Shown piece after piece: positions 8,176-16,167 of a DNA stretch of 64,000 bases. The notes beneath the pieces were generated by a model that saw nothing but the letters and a program-made list of their open reading frames with translations, searched no databases and was not told the DNA's origin. The DNA is from Streptomyces griseosporeus (GTDB lineage: Bacteria > Actinomycetota > Actinomycetes > Streptomycetales > Streptomycetaceae): positions 62,001-126,000 of the forward strand of contig NZ_BNBR01000004.1 in assembly GCF_014656055.1 (NCBI RefSeq), given 5' to 3'. Position numbers and translations under genes: made by a program. Positions within the stretch are counted from its first letter, which is position 1; each line of letters begins with the position of its first letter.

Positions 8176-8937
8176 TCAGTGGCGCACCAGCTCAAGGCAA
8201 CTGCCCGCTCGGCGCCCGCCGACACCTTCCGCCAGCGCGATCGCCGCGGCGTTGGACGCGTCGATCTCGGCCCGGGCGGGCCCAATGCCGTCCCGGTGCA
8301 GCGCGCCCAGGGCGTGGGTCAGCAGGGCCCGTCCGATGCCGCGCCGCTGCAGGTCGGCCCGTACGGCGAGCAGCCCGATCCGCGCCCGGCGGGGCACGCG
8401 GGCGACGCGGACGAGGCCGACGTACGCGCCGTCCAGGACGGCGACGGCGTACTTCGACGGCTCGACGACCATCGCCGCGCGGGGGACGACCTCGGCGGGC
8501 ATGGTGTGCCAGCCGACGGTGGCCTCGACCTCGTCCCGGATCGCCCGGTCCAGCGCGCGCAGCGGACCCTCGTCCGCCTCGCCCGCGGGCAGGATCGTCA
8601 CCCCCGCGGGGAGGCGCGAGGTGCCCGTCTCTCGGGGGTCGGTGGGCAGGACGTACTCCCACTCCCGGCGCCCGACGGCGAACCCGAGCCGTTCCCAGCG
8701 TGCCGTGAGGGAGTGGTCGTCCTCGCCGACCAGGGTGTGGAGCGGCCGGTCGAGGTCCGCCAGCATCGCGGCGGCGAGCTGGTCGAAGGCCTCGTCCTGC
8801 CAGACGTCGATGCTGAGGAAGAGCCGCCCGTCGGCGCGGCGCGCGAGGTCGCCGTGTCCGACGACGCGGTCCCCGGACAGGGCTTCCCAGCGGTCCTCGG
8901 CGAGGCGAGCGGTACTGACTGTGTTCCCGGTGTTCAT
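8176..8937 (-). CDS. GNAT acetyltransferase
   Basis: A 253-residue protein from ATG 8937, preceded by AAAGGCGG. Two GNAT-like halves seem present. The N-terminal half (about 10-110) is degenerate. The C-terminal half (about 125-253) carries the acetyl-CoA motif A as LAVRADLQRRGIGRALLTHA, with the R-x-x-G-I-G pyrophosphate loop intact, and a final beta-strand ending LELVRH. Such tandem GNAT proteins N-acetylate small amines, amino acids or peptides. The substrate cannot be told. It shares strand and orientation with the IF-1 paralogue 53 bp downstream, so co-transcription is possible. Confidence 0.85.
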   Translation of the reverse strand: MNTGNTVSTARLAEDRWEALSGDRVVGHGDLARRADGRLFLSIDVWQDEAFDQLAAAMLADLDRPLHTLVGEDDHSLTARWERLGFAVGRREWEYVLPTDPRETGTSRLPAGVTILPAGEADEGPLRALDRAIRDEVEATVGWHTMPAEVVPRAAMVVEPSKYAVAVLDGAYVGLVRVARVPRRARIGLLAVRADLQRRGIGRALLTHALGALHRDGIGPARAEIDASNAAAIALAEGVGGRRAGSCLELVRH

Positions 8938-9154
8938 GGCGGTCCGCCTTTCAGGAGTGCCGTAGTTACGAGGCGCTCCCGACGACACCTGGGTCAGTCG
9001 CACACCGTGACGGAACGAGGGAGCCCCCACTTCGCTGCTGCGTTCACGGGTCTCACCTCCTCGACTCAGTCACGGTCGCGTGCAGGTTACTTGGCGGGGG
9101 AGGGGGCCGGCCAATGGTTTTTCCCCAAGGTGCGGTCTGCTGAGCGGTGGCCTC

Positions 9155-9664
9155 TCAGAAGGCCTGCAGATAGACCCTCGCCTGGTCGGGCTGGAGGGAC
9201 TGGACGTAGATCTCGATCCACTGCACCCGCGTACGGCGGGTGTCGTCGGCGCAGGGCGGACACACCCCGGCCCAGCGCGTCCCGGTGAGCGTCTGCGGTT
9301 CGGGCAGGCCGAGGTGGCCGAACCGTTCCCCTTCGGGGGCGAAGTCCTTCTTCCTCGCCCGCAAAGGCTCCCGGGCGTGCAGGTCGGCCGCGACGCCCTC
9401 GGCGTTCTTCTCGGTGGTGACGAAGGAGAGGAGGTAGACGTCCTCCTGCGGATTGACCTGGACGGCACCCTTGGTCCGGGTGGCGCCCTCGGGCACCGTC
9501 ACACCCATGAACGCGGCCACCTCGGCCGCACCCGCGTCCTTCTTCCACCCTTGCCCTGCGGACCGCTCGGACCCCTGACGGCCGTCGCCGCCCGAGCCGA
9601 AACACGAGGCGAGAAGGAGGACGGCCGCCAGCGCGGCAAGAGCGGGGGCGGCACGTCGGATCAT
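9155..9664 (-). CDS. Small secreted lipoprotein
   Basis: A 169-residue protein from ATG 9664 behind GAGGAG. Residues 1-22 are a lipoprotein signal peptide ending in the lipobox LLASC, so Cys is expected to be lipid-modified and the protein anchored outside the membrane. The mature part has no recognised domain. A CPPCADD motif (two cysteines) and alternating Glu/Lys stretches are visible. The start codon overlaps the stop of an upstream open frame (ATGA), the usual sign of an operon partner; that partner appears damaged (9664-9942). Function unknown. Confidence 0.8.
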   Translation of the reverse strand: MIRRAAPALAALAAVLLLASCFGSGGDGRQGSERSAGQGWKKDAGAAEVAAFMGVTVPEGATRTKGAVQVNPQEDVYLLSFVTTEKNAEGVAADLHAREPLRARKKDFAPEGERFGHLGLPEPQTLTGTRWAGVCPPCADDTRRTRVQWIEIYVQSLQPDQARVYLQAF

Positions 9665-9942
9665 CAGCGGTTCTCCTCGTCGCCGCGGGAGACGTCCGCG
9701 CGGGTGCCTTCGCGGCCCTGATCCGGCGGAGTCACCACCACCATTCCGGACACGATCTGCTGATGCGAGCCGATTGCGTGGTACCACTCGTCACACTGGA
9801 ACGTGCGGCCGAGCGCCTGGCTCTCCACGGGAACGACCACTGTTTTGTTGCCGCCCGCAAGCCGCCTTCTTCTGCGCCGGGGAGGAGGCGAAGTCGCTTC
9901 CAGGCGCCATTTCCCCCGTAGATGGTTGTGGCGATGGCCAGA
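9664..9942 (-). pseudogene. Gene remnant upstream of the lipoprotein, probably internally deleted
   Basis: An open minus-strand frame ends at TGA 9666-9664, overlapping the lipoprotein ATG. Its last 60 residues look like real protein (VVVPVESQALGRTFQCDEW, then YHAIGSHQQIVSGMVVVTPP) but there is no plausible start in this frame. In another frame, ATG 9910 begins MAPGSDFASSPAQKKAA, resembling the beginning of small helical WXG/EspC-like proteins of Streptomyces, and that frame soon stops. The simplest reading is that two genes, or two parts of one, were joined out of frame by a deletion near 9855-9880. The family assignment is from memory and uncertain; a sequencing frameshift is an alternative. 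Confidence 0.4.
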
Positions 9943-10135
9943 CTAGGCGGGACAGCCCTGTCTCACATACGTGTATTCGGTCACCCGATCCCCTGACCTC
10001 CGGCGGGGGCTGTGGGCGACGGCACGGCCGTGGAAAACGGGCCGTGTCCGTTCGGTGTGTGGTGAAGACTGGTGGGGCGCTTGGCGCGTGAAGTGCCGTC
10101 AGTACCGCTCATGCCGACAAGGAGAACGTCTCCCG

Positions 10136-11056
10136 ATGACATACCCACCGGCCCAGCCCCCGCAGGACGGACAGGGACACGGTCCCGGACCCGGACCCGG
10201 TCATGGGTATGGGGGGCCGCCGCCGCAACAGCCGCCCTATCCGGGGCCGTACGCCTCGCCCACGCCCCCGCAGCCCCCGGGGCAGCCGGTGCCCAATCCG
10301 TACGGCGGGCCGCCGATACCCGAGCAGCAGCCGTACGGCGGGCAGCCTCCTTATGGTGGGCAGCCCCAAGGCGGTCAGTCTCCTTACGGCGGGCAGCCGC
10401 CCTACGGTGGGCAAGCGCCGTATCCGCAGGCGCAGTTCGGGCAGCCGCAGCCCCCGTACGGGACCCCGGGCGGGTATCCGCCGCCGCCCGGTGACGGCGG
10501 TGCGAAGGGCAAGCGGCTGGCGCTGATCATCGGGGGTGCCGTCGTCGCCGTGGCCCTCGTCGCCGGGGCCGTGTTCTTCGTGACCAACGACGACGGGGGC
10601 GGGACCCCGCAGGCAGGTGGCAGCACCTCCGCCGCGCCGACCGTCTCCGAGAGCCCGACCGATGAGCCGACTGTCTCGGAGAGCCCCACCGGGGAACCCA
10701 CCGCAGAGCCCACGGACGAGCCGACCGAGGAGCCCACCGACGCGCCCGGGGGCGCGCCCGCGACCGGGTTCAAGGGGCAGTGGCAGAGCACTGAGGGGAA
10801 GACCCTCACCATCGGGGAGAAGTTCACCTCCGGGCAGTACAAGGGCTACTACAACTGCAACTGGATCGCCTCCGGGGACGGCATCCTCATCGGCATCGGG
10901 CAGGACCGCAGCGACGGGTCGTTCCGGATCGCGCTCGCGCCCATGGGCAGCGACGACGAGAGCAAGGGCAAGGGCGGGAACCTGGTCCGCGTCGGCGACT
11001 CCGTGAAGATCAGCTGGGACAAGGGGGGCACGGACACCCTCGACTGGGTCGGCTGA
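10136..11056 (+). CDS. Proline-rich single-pass membrane protein with extracytoplasmic domain
   Basis: A 306-residue protein from ATG 10136; AAGGAG lies at 10119-10124. Residues 1-122 are a Pro/Gly/Gln/Tyr-rich cytoplasmic segment with several PPYGGQ-type repeats. One membrane helix follows (about 127-149, RLALIIGGAVVAVALVAGAV), then an acidic Ser/Pro/Thr/Glu linker (160-205, repeats of EPT and SESPT). A compact C-terminal domain of about 95 residues follows (GFKGQWQSTEGKTLTIGEK onward), holding one Cys (YNCNW) and ending TDTLDWVG. The layout is a common actinobacterial envelope-protein plan. No enzymatic motif is recognised and the function is unknown. It appears monocistronic. Confidence 0.8.
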   Translation: MTYPPAQPPQDGQGHGPGPGPGHGYGGPPPQQPPYPGPYASPTPPQPPGQPVPNPYGGPPIPEQQPYGGQPPYGGQPQGGQSPYGGQPPYGGQAPYPQAQFGQPQPPYGTPGGYPPPPGDGGAKGKRLALIIGGAVVAVALVAGAVFFVTNDDGGGTPQAGGSTSAAPTVSESPTDEPTVSESPTGEPTAEPTDEPTEEPTDAPGGAPATGFKGQWQSTEGKTLTIGEKFTSGQYKGYYNCNWIASGDGILIGIGQDRSDGSFRIALAPMGSDDESKGKGGNLVRVGDSVKISWDKGGTDTLDWVG

Positions 11057-11124
11057 CACCGCCGGCCGCCTCACCGGCCGCCGTAGCGGAAGGTGAGAGC
11101 AACGTTCCCTTCCGGTCACCGGCA

Positions 11125-11140
11125 GCCACAGCCACGAAAC
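11125..11140 (+). promoter_or_regulatory. Possible GlnR box upstream of narK
   Basis: GCCAC, six bases, then GAAAC (11125-11140) resembles one half of the GlnR consensus gTnAC-n6-GaAAC, with one mismatch. It lies 78 bp before narK, and a further GTCAC is at 11115. GlnR controls nitrogen-assimilation genes in Streptomyces. This match is short and could be chance. Confidence 0.3.
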
Positions 11141-11217
11141 GCGTCCTCCCTACCGTCGGGACTCAGCCACTCCCAGGCACACAGCACCACCGAGCCCCGT
11201 CGCACCGTGGAGGCGTC

Positions 11218-12600
11218 ATGACAGCCACTGGTACTGCCCCCGCACCCCCGAGCAGGGGCGGTCGCTGGATCCGGCAGTGGGATCCGGAGAACGAGACGTT
11301 CTGGAAGGAGACGGGGGAGAAGGTCGCCCGGCGGAATCTTCTCTTCTCCGTCCTCTCCGAGCACATCGGGTTCTCCGTGTGGACCATGTGGTCCGTGCTC
11401 GTGCTCTTCATGGGCCCGGAGTACGGCCTCACCCCCGCCGACAAGTTCATGCTCACCTCGATGGTGACGCTGGTCGGGGCCGTCGTCCGCGTCCCCTACA
11501 CCTTCGCTGTCGCGATCTTCGGCGGGCGGAACTGGACGATCATCTCCGCGAGTCTGCTGCTCGTCCCGTCGGTCGCCGCCTTCCTGGTGATGGAGCCCGG
11601 GACCTCCTTCTCCACCTTCCTCCTCGTCGGCCTCCTCGCCGGCGTCGGCGGCGGCAACTTCGCCTCCTCCATGACCAACATCAACGCCTTCTTCCCGCTG
11701 AAGAAGAAGGGCTGGGCGCTCGGCCTCAACGCCGGCGGCGGCAACATCGGCGTGCCCGTCATCCAGCTGGCCGCCCTCGCCATCATCGGTGCCAGCGGCG
11801 GGCCGCGCGTGCTGCTCGGGATCTACATCCCGCTGATCGTCGTAGCCGCCGTCCTCGCCGCGCTGTTCATGGACAACCTGGAGAACGTCAAGAACGACAC
11901 CGGCGCCGCCAAGGACGCCGCCCGCGACGGCCACACCTGGATCATGGCCGTCCTCTACATCGGCACCTTCGGCTCGTTCATCGGCTACTCCTTCGCCTTC
12001 GGGCAGGTCCTCACCAACCAGTTCGGCCGTACGCCGCTGCAGGCCGCGTACGTCACCTTCATCGGCCCGCTGCTCGGCTCCCTCATCCGGCCGCTCGGCG
12101 GCTGGCTCGCCGACCGGTGGGGCGGGGCGCGCATCACCCTCTACAACTACGTCGCCATGGGCGCCGCGACCGCCGTCCTGATCGCCGCGTCCATGCAGAA
12201 GTCGCTGGTCCTGTTCACCGTCGCCTTCGTCGTCCTCTTCGTCCTCACCGGGCTCGGCAACGGCTCCACCTTCAAGATGATCCCCGGCATCTTCCAGGCC
12301 AAGGCCCAGGCGCAGGGGCTCACCGGTGAGGCCGCGGCCGCCTACGGGCGGCGGCTGTCCGGCGCCTCCATGGGGCTCATCGGAGCCGTCGGCGCGCTCG
12401 GCGGCGTCGGCATCAACCTCGCCTTCCGCCAGTCCTTCCTCTCCTACGGCTCCGGGACCGGCGCCTTCGTCGCCTTCCTCGCCTACTACGCCGTCTGCTT
12501 CGCCGTCACCTGGGCCGTATACCTTCGACGCAGTGCCGCCCGCTCCCAGGCGACCACCGCCGCCGAGGCGAAGCCGCAGCTCAGCTACGCGGAGGTGTGA
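11218..12600 (+). CDS. narK: Nitrate/nitrite transporter NarK
   Basis: A 460-residue MFS permease starting at ATG 11218 behind GGAGG. It begins with a cytoplasmic WDPENETFWKETG segment typical of NarK/NasA proteins. The nitrate signature is clear around residues 135-155 (LAGVGGGNFASSMTNINAFF, then FPLKKKG), and the second half has the matching TGLGNGSTFKMIP stretch. Twelve membrane segments can be drawn. Such carriers import nitrate or exchange nitrite for nitrate across the cell membrane. The next gene is a HemD-type regulator fusion also found near nitrate genes in other actinobacteria. A 13-bp-stem terminator follows, so narK is probably a single-gene transcript. A possible GlnR half-box lies upstream. 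Confidence 0.93.
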   Translation: MTATGTAPAPPSRGGRWIRQWDPENETFWKETGEKVARRNLLFSVLSEHIGFSVWTMWSVLVLFMGPEYGLTPADKFMLTSMVTLVGAVVRVPYTFAVAIFGGRNWTIISASLLLVPSVAAFLVMEPGTSFSTFLLVGLLAGVGGGNFASSMTNINAFFPLKKKGWALGLNAGGGNIGVPVIQLAALAIIGASGGPRVLLGIYIPLIVVAAVLAALFMDNLENVKNDTGAAKDAARDGHTWIMAVLYIGTFGSFIGYSFAFGQVLTNQFGRTPLQAAYVTFIGPLLGSLIRPLGGWLADRWGGARITLYNYVAMGAATAVLIAASMQKSLVLFTVAFVVLFVLTGLGNGSTFKMIPGIFQAKAQAQGLTGEAAAAYGRRLSGASMGLIGAVGALGGVGINLAFRQSFLSYGSGTGAFVAFLAYYAVCFAVTWAVYLRRSAARSQATTAAEAKPQLSYAEV

Positions 12601-12625
12601 CGTAACACCGGCGACATAAAGCCGA

Positions 12626-12659
12626 ACCGAGCCTGTCACGAGCCGTTGACAGGCTCGGT
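12626..12659 (+). terminator. Terminator after narK
   Basis: Perfect 13-bp stem: ACCGAGCCTGTCA (12626-12638) pairs with TGACAGGCTCGGT (12647-12659), 8-base loop. There is no T-run, as often seen in Streptomyces. Confidence 0.75.
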
Positions 12660-12721
12660 CGGCATGGACGGCACGTAGTGCACACCCCGGTGCACACGAA
12701 CTCGAGTGCGGGACGAGAGTT

Positions 12722-13876
12722 ATGTACGACGAACAACAGCAGCCATCGGAACACGGGCCCCTCGCCGGCTTCACCGTGGGCGTGACGGCCGCCCGCCGGG
12801 CCGACGAGCTGGGCGCGCTGCTCCAGCGCCGCGGCGCGGCCGTCCTGCACGCCCCCGCCCTGCGCATCGTGCCGCTCGCGGACGACGGTGAGCTGCTGGC
12901 CGCGACCAAGCAGCTGATCGACCAGGCGCCGGACGTGGTCGTCGCCACCACTGCGATCGGGTTCCGGGGGTGGATCGAGGCCGCCGAGGGGTGGGGGCTC
13001 GGCGAGGCCCTGCTGGAGCGGCTGCGCGCGGTGGAGCTGCTGGCCCGCGGGCCCAAGGTGAAGGGCTCGGTACGAGCCGCCGGGCTCACCGAGGAGTGGT
13101 CGCCGTCGAGCGAGTCCATGGCCGAGGTGCTCGACCGGCTGCTGGAGGAGGGCGTCGAGGGCCGCCGGATCGCCGTCCAGCTGCACGGGGAGCCGCTGCC
13201 CGGGTTCGTGGAGGCGCTGCGGGAGGGCGGGGCGGAGGTCGTGGGGGTGCCGGTGTACCGGTGGATGCCGCCCGAGGACGTCTCGCCCCTGGACCGGCTG
13301 CTCGACGCGGCCGTCTCGCGCGGCCTGGACGCGGTGACCTTCACCAGCGCCCCGGCCGCGGTGTCCCTCCTCAACCGGGCGGAGGAGCGCGGTCTGCTGC
13401 CGGAGCTGCTCGCCGCGCTCGACCATGACGTGCTGCCGGCCTGTGTGGGACCGGTGACGGCGGTGCCGTTGCAGGCGCGCGGGGTGGAGACCGTACAGCC
13501 GGAGCGTTTCCGCCTCGGCCCGCTCGTGCAGCTGCTGTGCCAGGAGCTGCCGGGGCGGGCGCGGGCGCTGCCGGTCGCGGGGCACCGGGTGGAGATCCGG
13601 GGGCACGCGGTGCTGGTCGACGGGGCGTTGCGGCCGGTGCCGCCGGCCGGGATGGCACTGCTGCGGGCGCTGGCGCGGCGGCCGGGGTGGGTGGTGGCGC
13701 GGGCCGATCTGCTGCGGGCGCTGCCGGGGGCGGGCCGGGACGAGCACGCCGTCGAGACGGCGATGGCCCGGCTCCGTACGGCGCTGGGTGCGCCGAAGTT
13801 GATCCAGACGGTGGTGAAGCGGGGGTACCGGCTGGCGTTGGACCCAGCGGCGGACGCGAAGTACGCCGACGCGTAG
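12722..13876 (+). CDS. Uroporphyrinogen-III synthase domain fused to an OmpR-type DNA-binding domain
   Basis: A 384-residue protein from ATG 12722. Residues 1 to about 265 are a HemD-type (uroporphyrinogen-III synthase) bilobal domain, visible in GFTVGVTAARRADELGALLQ, the lobe junction near PVYRWMPPED, and DAVTFTSAPAAVSLL. Residues about 285-375 are a winged helix of the OmpR/PhoB C-terminal type: AGMALLRALARRPGWVVARA, HAVETAMARLRTALG and VKRGYRLAL. The same fusion occurs in mycobacteria beside nitrate/nitrite genes. It most likely acts as a regulator of nitrate or nitrite metabolism, perhaps sensing a tetrapyrrole; retained catalysis is unproven. It lies just after narK but has its own upstream region beyond the terminator. 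Confidence 0.88.
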   Translation: MYDEQQQPSEHGPLAGFTVGVTAARRADELGALLQRRGAAVLHAPALRIVPLADDGELLAATKQLIDQAPDVVVATTAIGFRGWIEAAEGWGLGEALLERLRAVELLARGPKVKGSVRAAGLTEEWSPSSESMAEVLDRLLEEGVEGRRIAVQLHGEPLPGFVEALREGGAEVVGVPVYRWMPPEDVSPLDRLLDAAVSRGLDAVTFTSAPAAVSLLNRAEERGLLPELLAALDHDVLPACVGPVTAVPLQARGVETVQPERFRLGPLVQLLCQELPGRARALPVAGHRVEIRGHAVLVDGALRPVPPAGMALLRALARRPGWVVARADLLRALPGAGRDEHAVETAMARLRTALGAPKLIQTVVKRGYRLALDPAADAKYADA

Positions 13877-14077
13877 TCATGTGCGCGGCTGGGGTCGAGT
13901 TACCCCGGGGGTTGGCCGCGCGCCCGGTGCTCATGGGTGCCGCCCCTGCGCTACGGCCACCCGCACCCGCCGACGACTCGGCACCCGGCGCTGATGCGGG
14001 CCGGGGGTGGGCGGCGCAGCCCGGCGCTACGGGGTGCCGCTGCGCCCACCCGTGCCGCCCCAGCGGCACGACTGCCC

Positions 14078-14322
14078 GCAGCTAGGCGGATAGACGGCCC
14101 GCTGCTGGGTGGGCGCCGGCCCAGCGGTGCGGCTGCCCGCAGCTAGGCGGATAGACGGCCCGCTGCTGGGTGGGCGCCGGCCCAGCGGTGCGGCTGCCCC
14201 GCAGCTAGGCGGACTGACGGCCGCTGCTGGGTGGGCGCCGGCCCAGCGGGGCGGCTGCCCCGCAGCTAGGCGGACTGGCGGCCGCTGCTGGGTGGGCGCC
14301 GCCTCAGCGGTGTGGCTGCCCG
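14078..14322. repeat. 61-62 bp tandem repeat, about four copies
   Basis: The anchor GCAGCTAGGCGGA recurs at 14078, 14139, 14201 and 14262. Each unit continues with GACGGC, GCTGCTGGGTGGGCGCCG and CCCAGCGG and closes with GCGGCTGCCC. Units are over 90% alike by eye; the last is more diverged. Each has G-rich and C-rich halves able to pair. No encoded protein is likely. Confidence 0.8.
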
Positions 14323-14560
14323 ATACCCCCCAGCGGGGCGGCCTCGCTGCCGCAGTCAGGGCGGCCGGTAGGCGCCCGCGGCGGGGAGGGGACGTGTCGG
14401 GGGGTGTCCGCCCGCAGCGGGCGCCGGAAAGAGAGGGTGCCAATTTGACCGTACGCAGCGGCGCACCGAGGACGGATACCCCCCGGCGCGGCCCCGACCC
14501 CCCCACCAGCAGATGGCGCTACATCAGCCACCCACTCACCCGCGCGGGCCGCCGCAGGCA

Positions 14561-14593
14561 TTCAGGGGCGCGGGGAACTGCGCGAGCAACCAC
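14561..14593 (+). repeat. Dispersed Streptomyces intergenic repeat, copy A
   Basis: The 33-bp sequence begins TTCAGGGGCGCGGGGAACTG and continues CGCGAGCAACCAC. It matches copy B (21767-21799, opposite strand) at 31 of 33 positions. The core GGGGAACTGCGCGA is a short sequence I recall as frequent between genes in many Streptomyces genomes. Confidence 0.7.
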
Positions 14594-14742
14594 CCACCCA
14601 CCCGCACACGCCGCCGCAGGCACCGGCACCGCTCACGGCCGGTACGAGGGGTTCCGGGGGCGCCCGCGGGCAGGCACTGTAGAAGGACGACCCCGGGATC
14701 GACCCCCACAGCCCCTGGTAACCCCTAGGCGGTGACAGGCAC

Positions 14743-15351
14743 ATGGCACTGGGTACGGCCACGGCCCCCTACGAGCTGCGGTTCGGCGCCGGACGGATCT
14801 GCCTGGATCTCCTCGCGACCACGCACCCCGGGGAACGCCTCGGGTCCGTCGAGGTGCTGCGGGCGTGGATCGCCGGCTCGGGGATGGTGCCGCCGGGCAC
14901 GCCGCTGGCGCACGCCGACCCGTCCTGGCTGCTGGGGTTCCGTGAACTGAGGGAACTGGTGGGACAGTTGGTGCAGGAGTGGCTGCACCCCGGCGCACTG
15001 CTACAGAGCGTCGGCGTGCCGTCGTACGACCGCACCCTCGTCCGCGTCAACGACATCGCCCGCACCGCACCCCCCGCCCCCCGCGCCGTCCGCACCCTCG
15101 ACGGTCTCCTCGTAAGGGAGTTGGACGCACCGCCCACCGCCCCCGCGCTGCTCGCCGTCGTCGCCCGGGACGCCGTGGAGCTGCTCACCGATCCCGTCGC
15201 GCGAGCGTGCCTGCGGCAGTGCGCGGGGGACAACTGCCCGATCGTGTACCTCGACACCTCCCGCGGCCACCGCAGGCGCTGGTGCAGCAGCGAGGTCTGC
15301 GGCAACCGGGAACGCGTCGCACGGCACCGGAGGCGCGCCGCACGCGTGTGA
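14743..15351 (+). CDS. CGNR zinc-finger (ABATE-domain) probable regulator
   Basis: A 202-residue protein from ATG 14743. Residues 1 to about 140 form the helical ABATE domain that starts near LRFGAGRICLDLLATTHPGE. The C-terminal 45 residues hold the CGNR zinc finger: CLRQCAGDNCPIVYLD then RRWCSSEVCGNRERVARHRR, giving the expected metal Cys residues and the name motif CGNR. Members are thought to be one-component transcription regulators, and many copies occur per Streptomyces genome; ligands are mostly unknown. It sits alone, upstream of the sigma factor gene by 237 bp, in the same direction. Confidence 0.88.
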   Translation: MALGTATAPYELRFGAGRICLDLLATTHPGERLGSVEVLRAWIAGSGMVPPGTPLAHADPSWLLGFRELRELVGQLVQEWLHPGALLQSVGVPSYDRTLVRVNDIARTAPPAPRAVRTLDGLLVRELDAPPTAPALLAVVARDAVELLTDPVARACLRQCAGDNCPIVYLDTSRGHRRRWCSSEVCGNRERVARHRRRAARV

Positions 15352-15588
15352 TTTGCATTACGTCCCGTTTACTTACGGTCCCGTAGGGAAAGCGATTCCC
15401 TTCGGATTACTTCCCTTCCCCTTGTGGGGTAAATGTAAAGAACGCGGGGCCGACATGTGCGCCCATGTCCCCTCTCGTCACGTCACCCGGCAGAAAATCT
15501 GTCACCTCACCTTGAACATCCGAAGCCCCGTCTCCGTACCCGTGGTCGAGCGACCGACTGGGGGAACCCCCGGACACCGGAGGTGGGC

Positions 15589-16167
15589 GTGCGCAAGGAT
15601 GCGGCCGTGGCCAATGAACGTGGATCGAGGGCCCGACATCGCATGTCCTCACAGCCCTCGGAACCTGACGAGGAGCTGATGCGTGCGCTGTATCGAGAGC
15701 ACGCCGGACCCTTGCTGGCGTACGTGCTGCGCCTGGTCGCCGGAGACCGGCAGCGCGCCGAGGACGTCGTGCAGGAGACGCTCATCCGTGCCTGGAAGAA
15801 CGCCGGCCAGCTCAATCGAGCGACCGGATCGGTACGCCCCTGGCTGGTGACGGTCGCGCGCCGCATCGTCATCGACGGCCACCGCAGCCGGCAGGCCCGG
15901 CCGCAGGAGGTCGATCCGTCGCCGCTGGAGGTCATCCCCGCGGAGGACGAGATCGACAAGGCGCTGTGGCTGATGACGCTGTCGGACGCGCTCGACGACC
16001 TGACCCCGGCCCACCGGGAGGTCCTCGTCGAGACCTACTTCAAAGGGCGTACCGTCAACGAGGCGGCCGAGACGCTGGGCATCCCCAGTGGCACCGTCCG
16101 CTCAAGGGTTTTCTACGCCCTTCGGTCGATGAAGCTGGCACTGGAGGAGCGGGGGGTGACGGCGTGA
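15589..16167 (+). CDS. sigU: ECF RNA polymerase sigma factor (SigU type)
   Basis: GTG 15589 is chosen because GGAGGTGG (15579-15586) precedes it at good spacing; it gives 192 residues. Region 2 spans about 35-105 (LYREHAGPLLAYVLRLVAGD, EDVVQETLIRAWK, RPWLVTVARRIVIDGHR) and region 4 about 125-185 (LTPAHREVLVETYFKGRTVN, ETLGIPSGTVRSRVFYALR). The stop overlaps the anti-sigma start (TGATG), coupling the two. By gene order it matches S. coelicolor SCO2954, sigU, whose unchecked activity disturbs aerial growth and secretion. About 237 bp of unusually AT-rich DNA upstream, including GGGAA-agcga-TTCCC at 15386-15400, probably holds its promoter. Confidence 0.88.
   Translation: MRKDAAVANERGSRARHRMSSQPSEPDEELMRALYREHAGPLLAYVLRLVAGDRQRAEDVVQETLIRAWKNAGQLNRATGSVRPWLVTVARRIVIDGHRSRQARPQEVDPSPLEVIPAEDEIDKALWLMTLSDALDDLTPAHREVLVETYFKGRTVNEAAETLGIPSGTVRSRVFYALRSMKLALEERGVTA

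Larger units (their letters stand above)
13877..14742. other. Gene-free repeat-rich stretch between the HemD-fusion and CGNR genes
   Basis: This 866-bp gap holds no open frame with Streptomyces-like coding pattern that I trust. Open frames exist on both strands only because the DNA is about 75% GC and stop-poor. It contains a degenerate lead-in to, and then, a 61-62 bp tandem repeat (14078-14322), a copy of a dispersed repeat (14561-14593), and the promoter region of the next gene. Gly/Pro/Arg-rich translations and internal repetition argue against coding. Confidence 0.6.

Noticed and set aside
9774..10091. 105-codon plus-strand frame upstream of the proline-rich membrane protein
   Set aside because: It lies opposite the gene remnant, lacks the coding third-base pattern, and has no recognisable ribosome-binding site.
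14078..14322. CRISPR-like appearance of the regular repeat
   Set aside because: There are no distinct spacers: the whole 61-bp unit repeats, and no cas genes are present.
14109..14735. Open frames of up to 208 codons in the 13.9-14.7 kb gap
   Set aside because: They translate a 61-bp tandem repeat into Gly/Arg/Pro text, and frames shift between units because units are 61 and 62 bp, not multiples of three.
15560..15574. GGGGGAACCCCC-type hairpin just before the sigma factor gene as a terminator
   Set aside because: It sits about 15 bp before the sigU start with no T-run, inside the likely leader, so termination there makes little sense. It may be a chance short palindrome.
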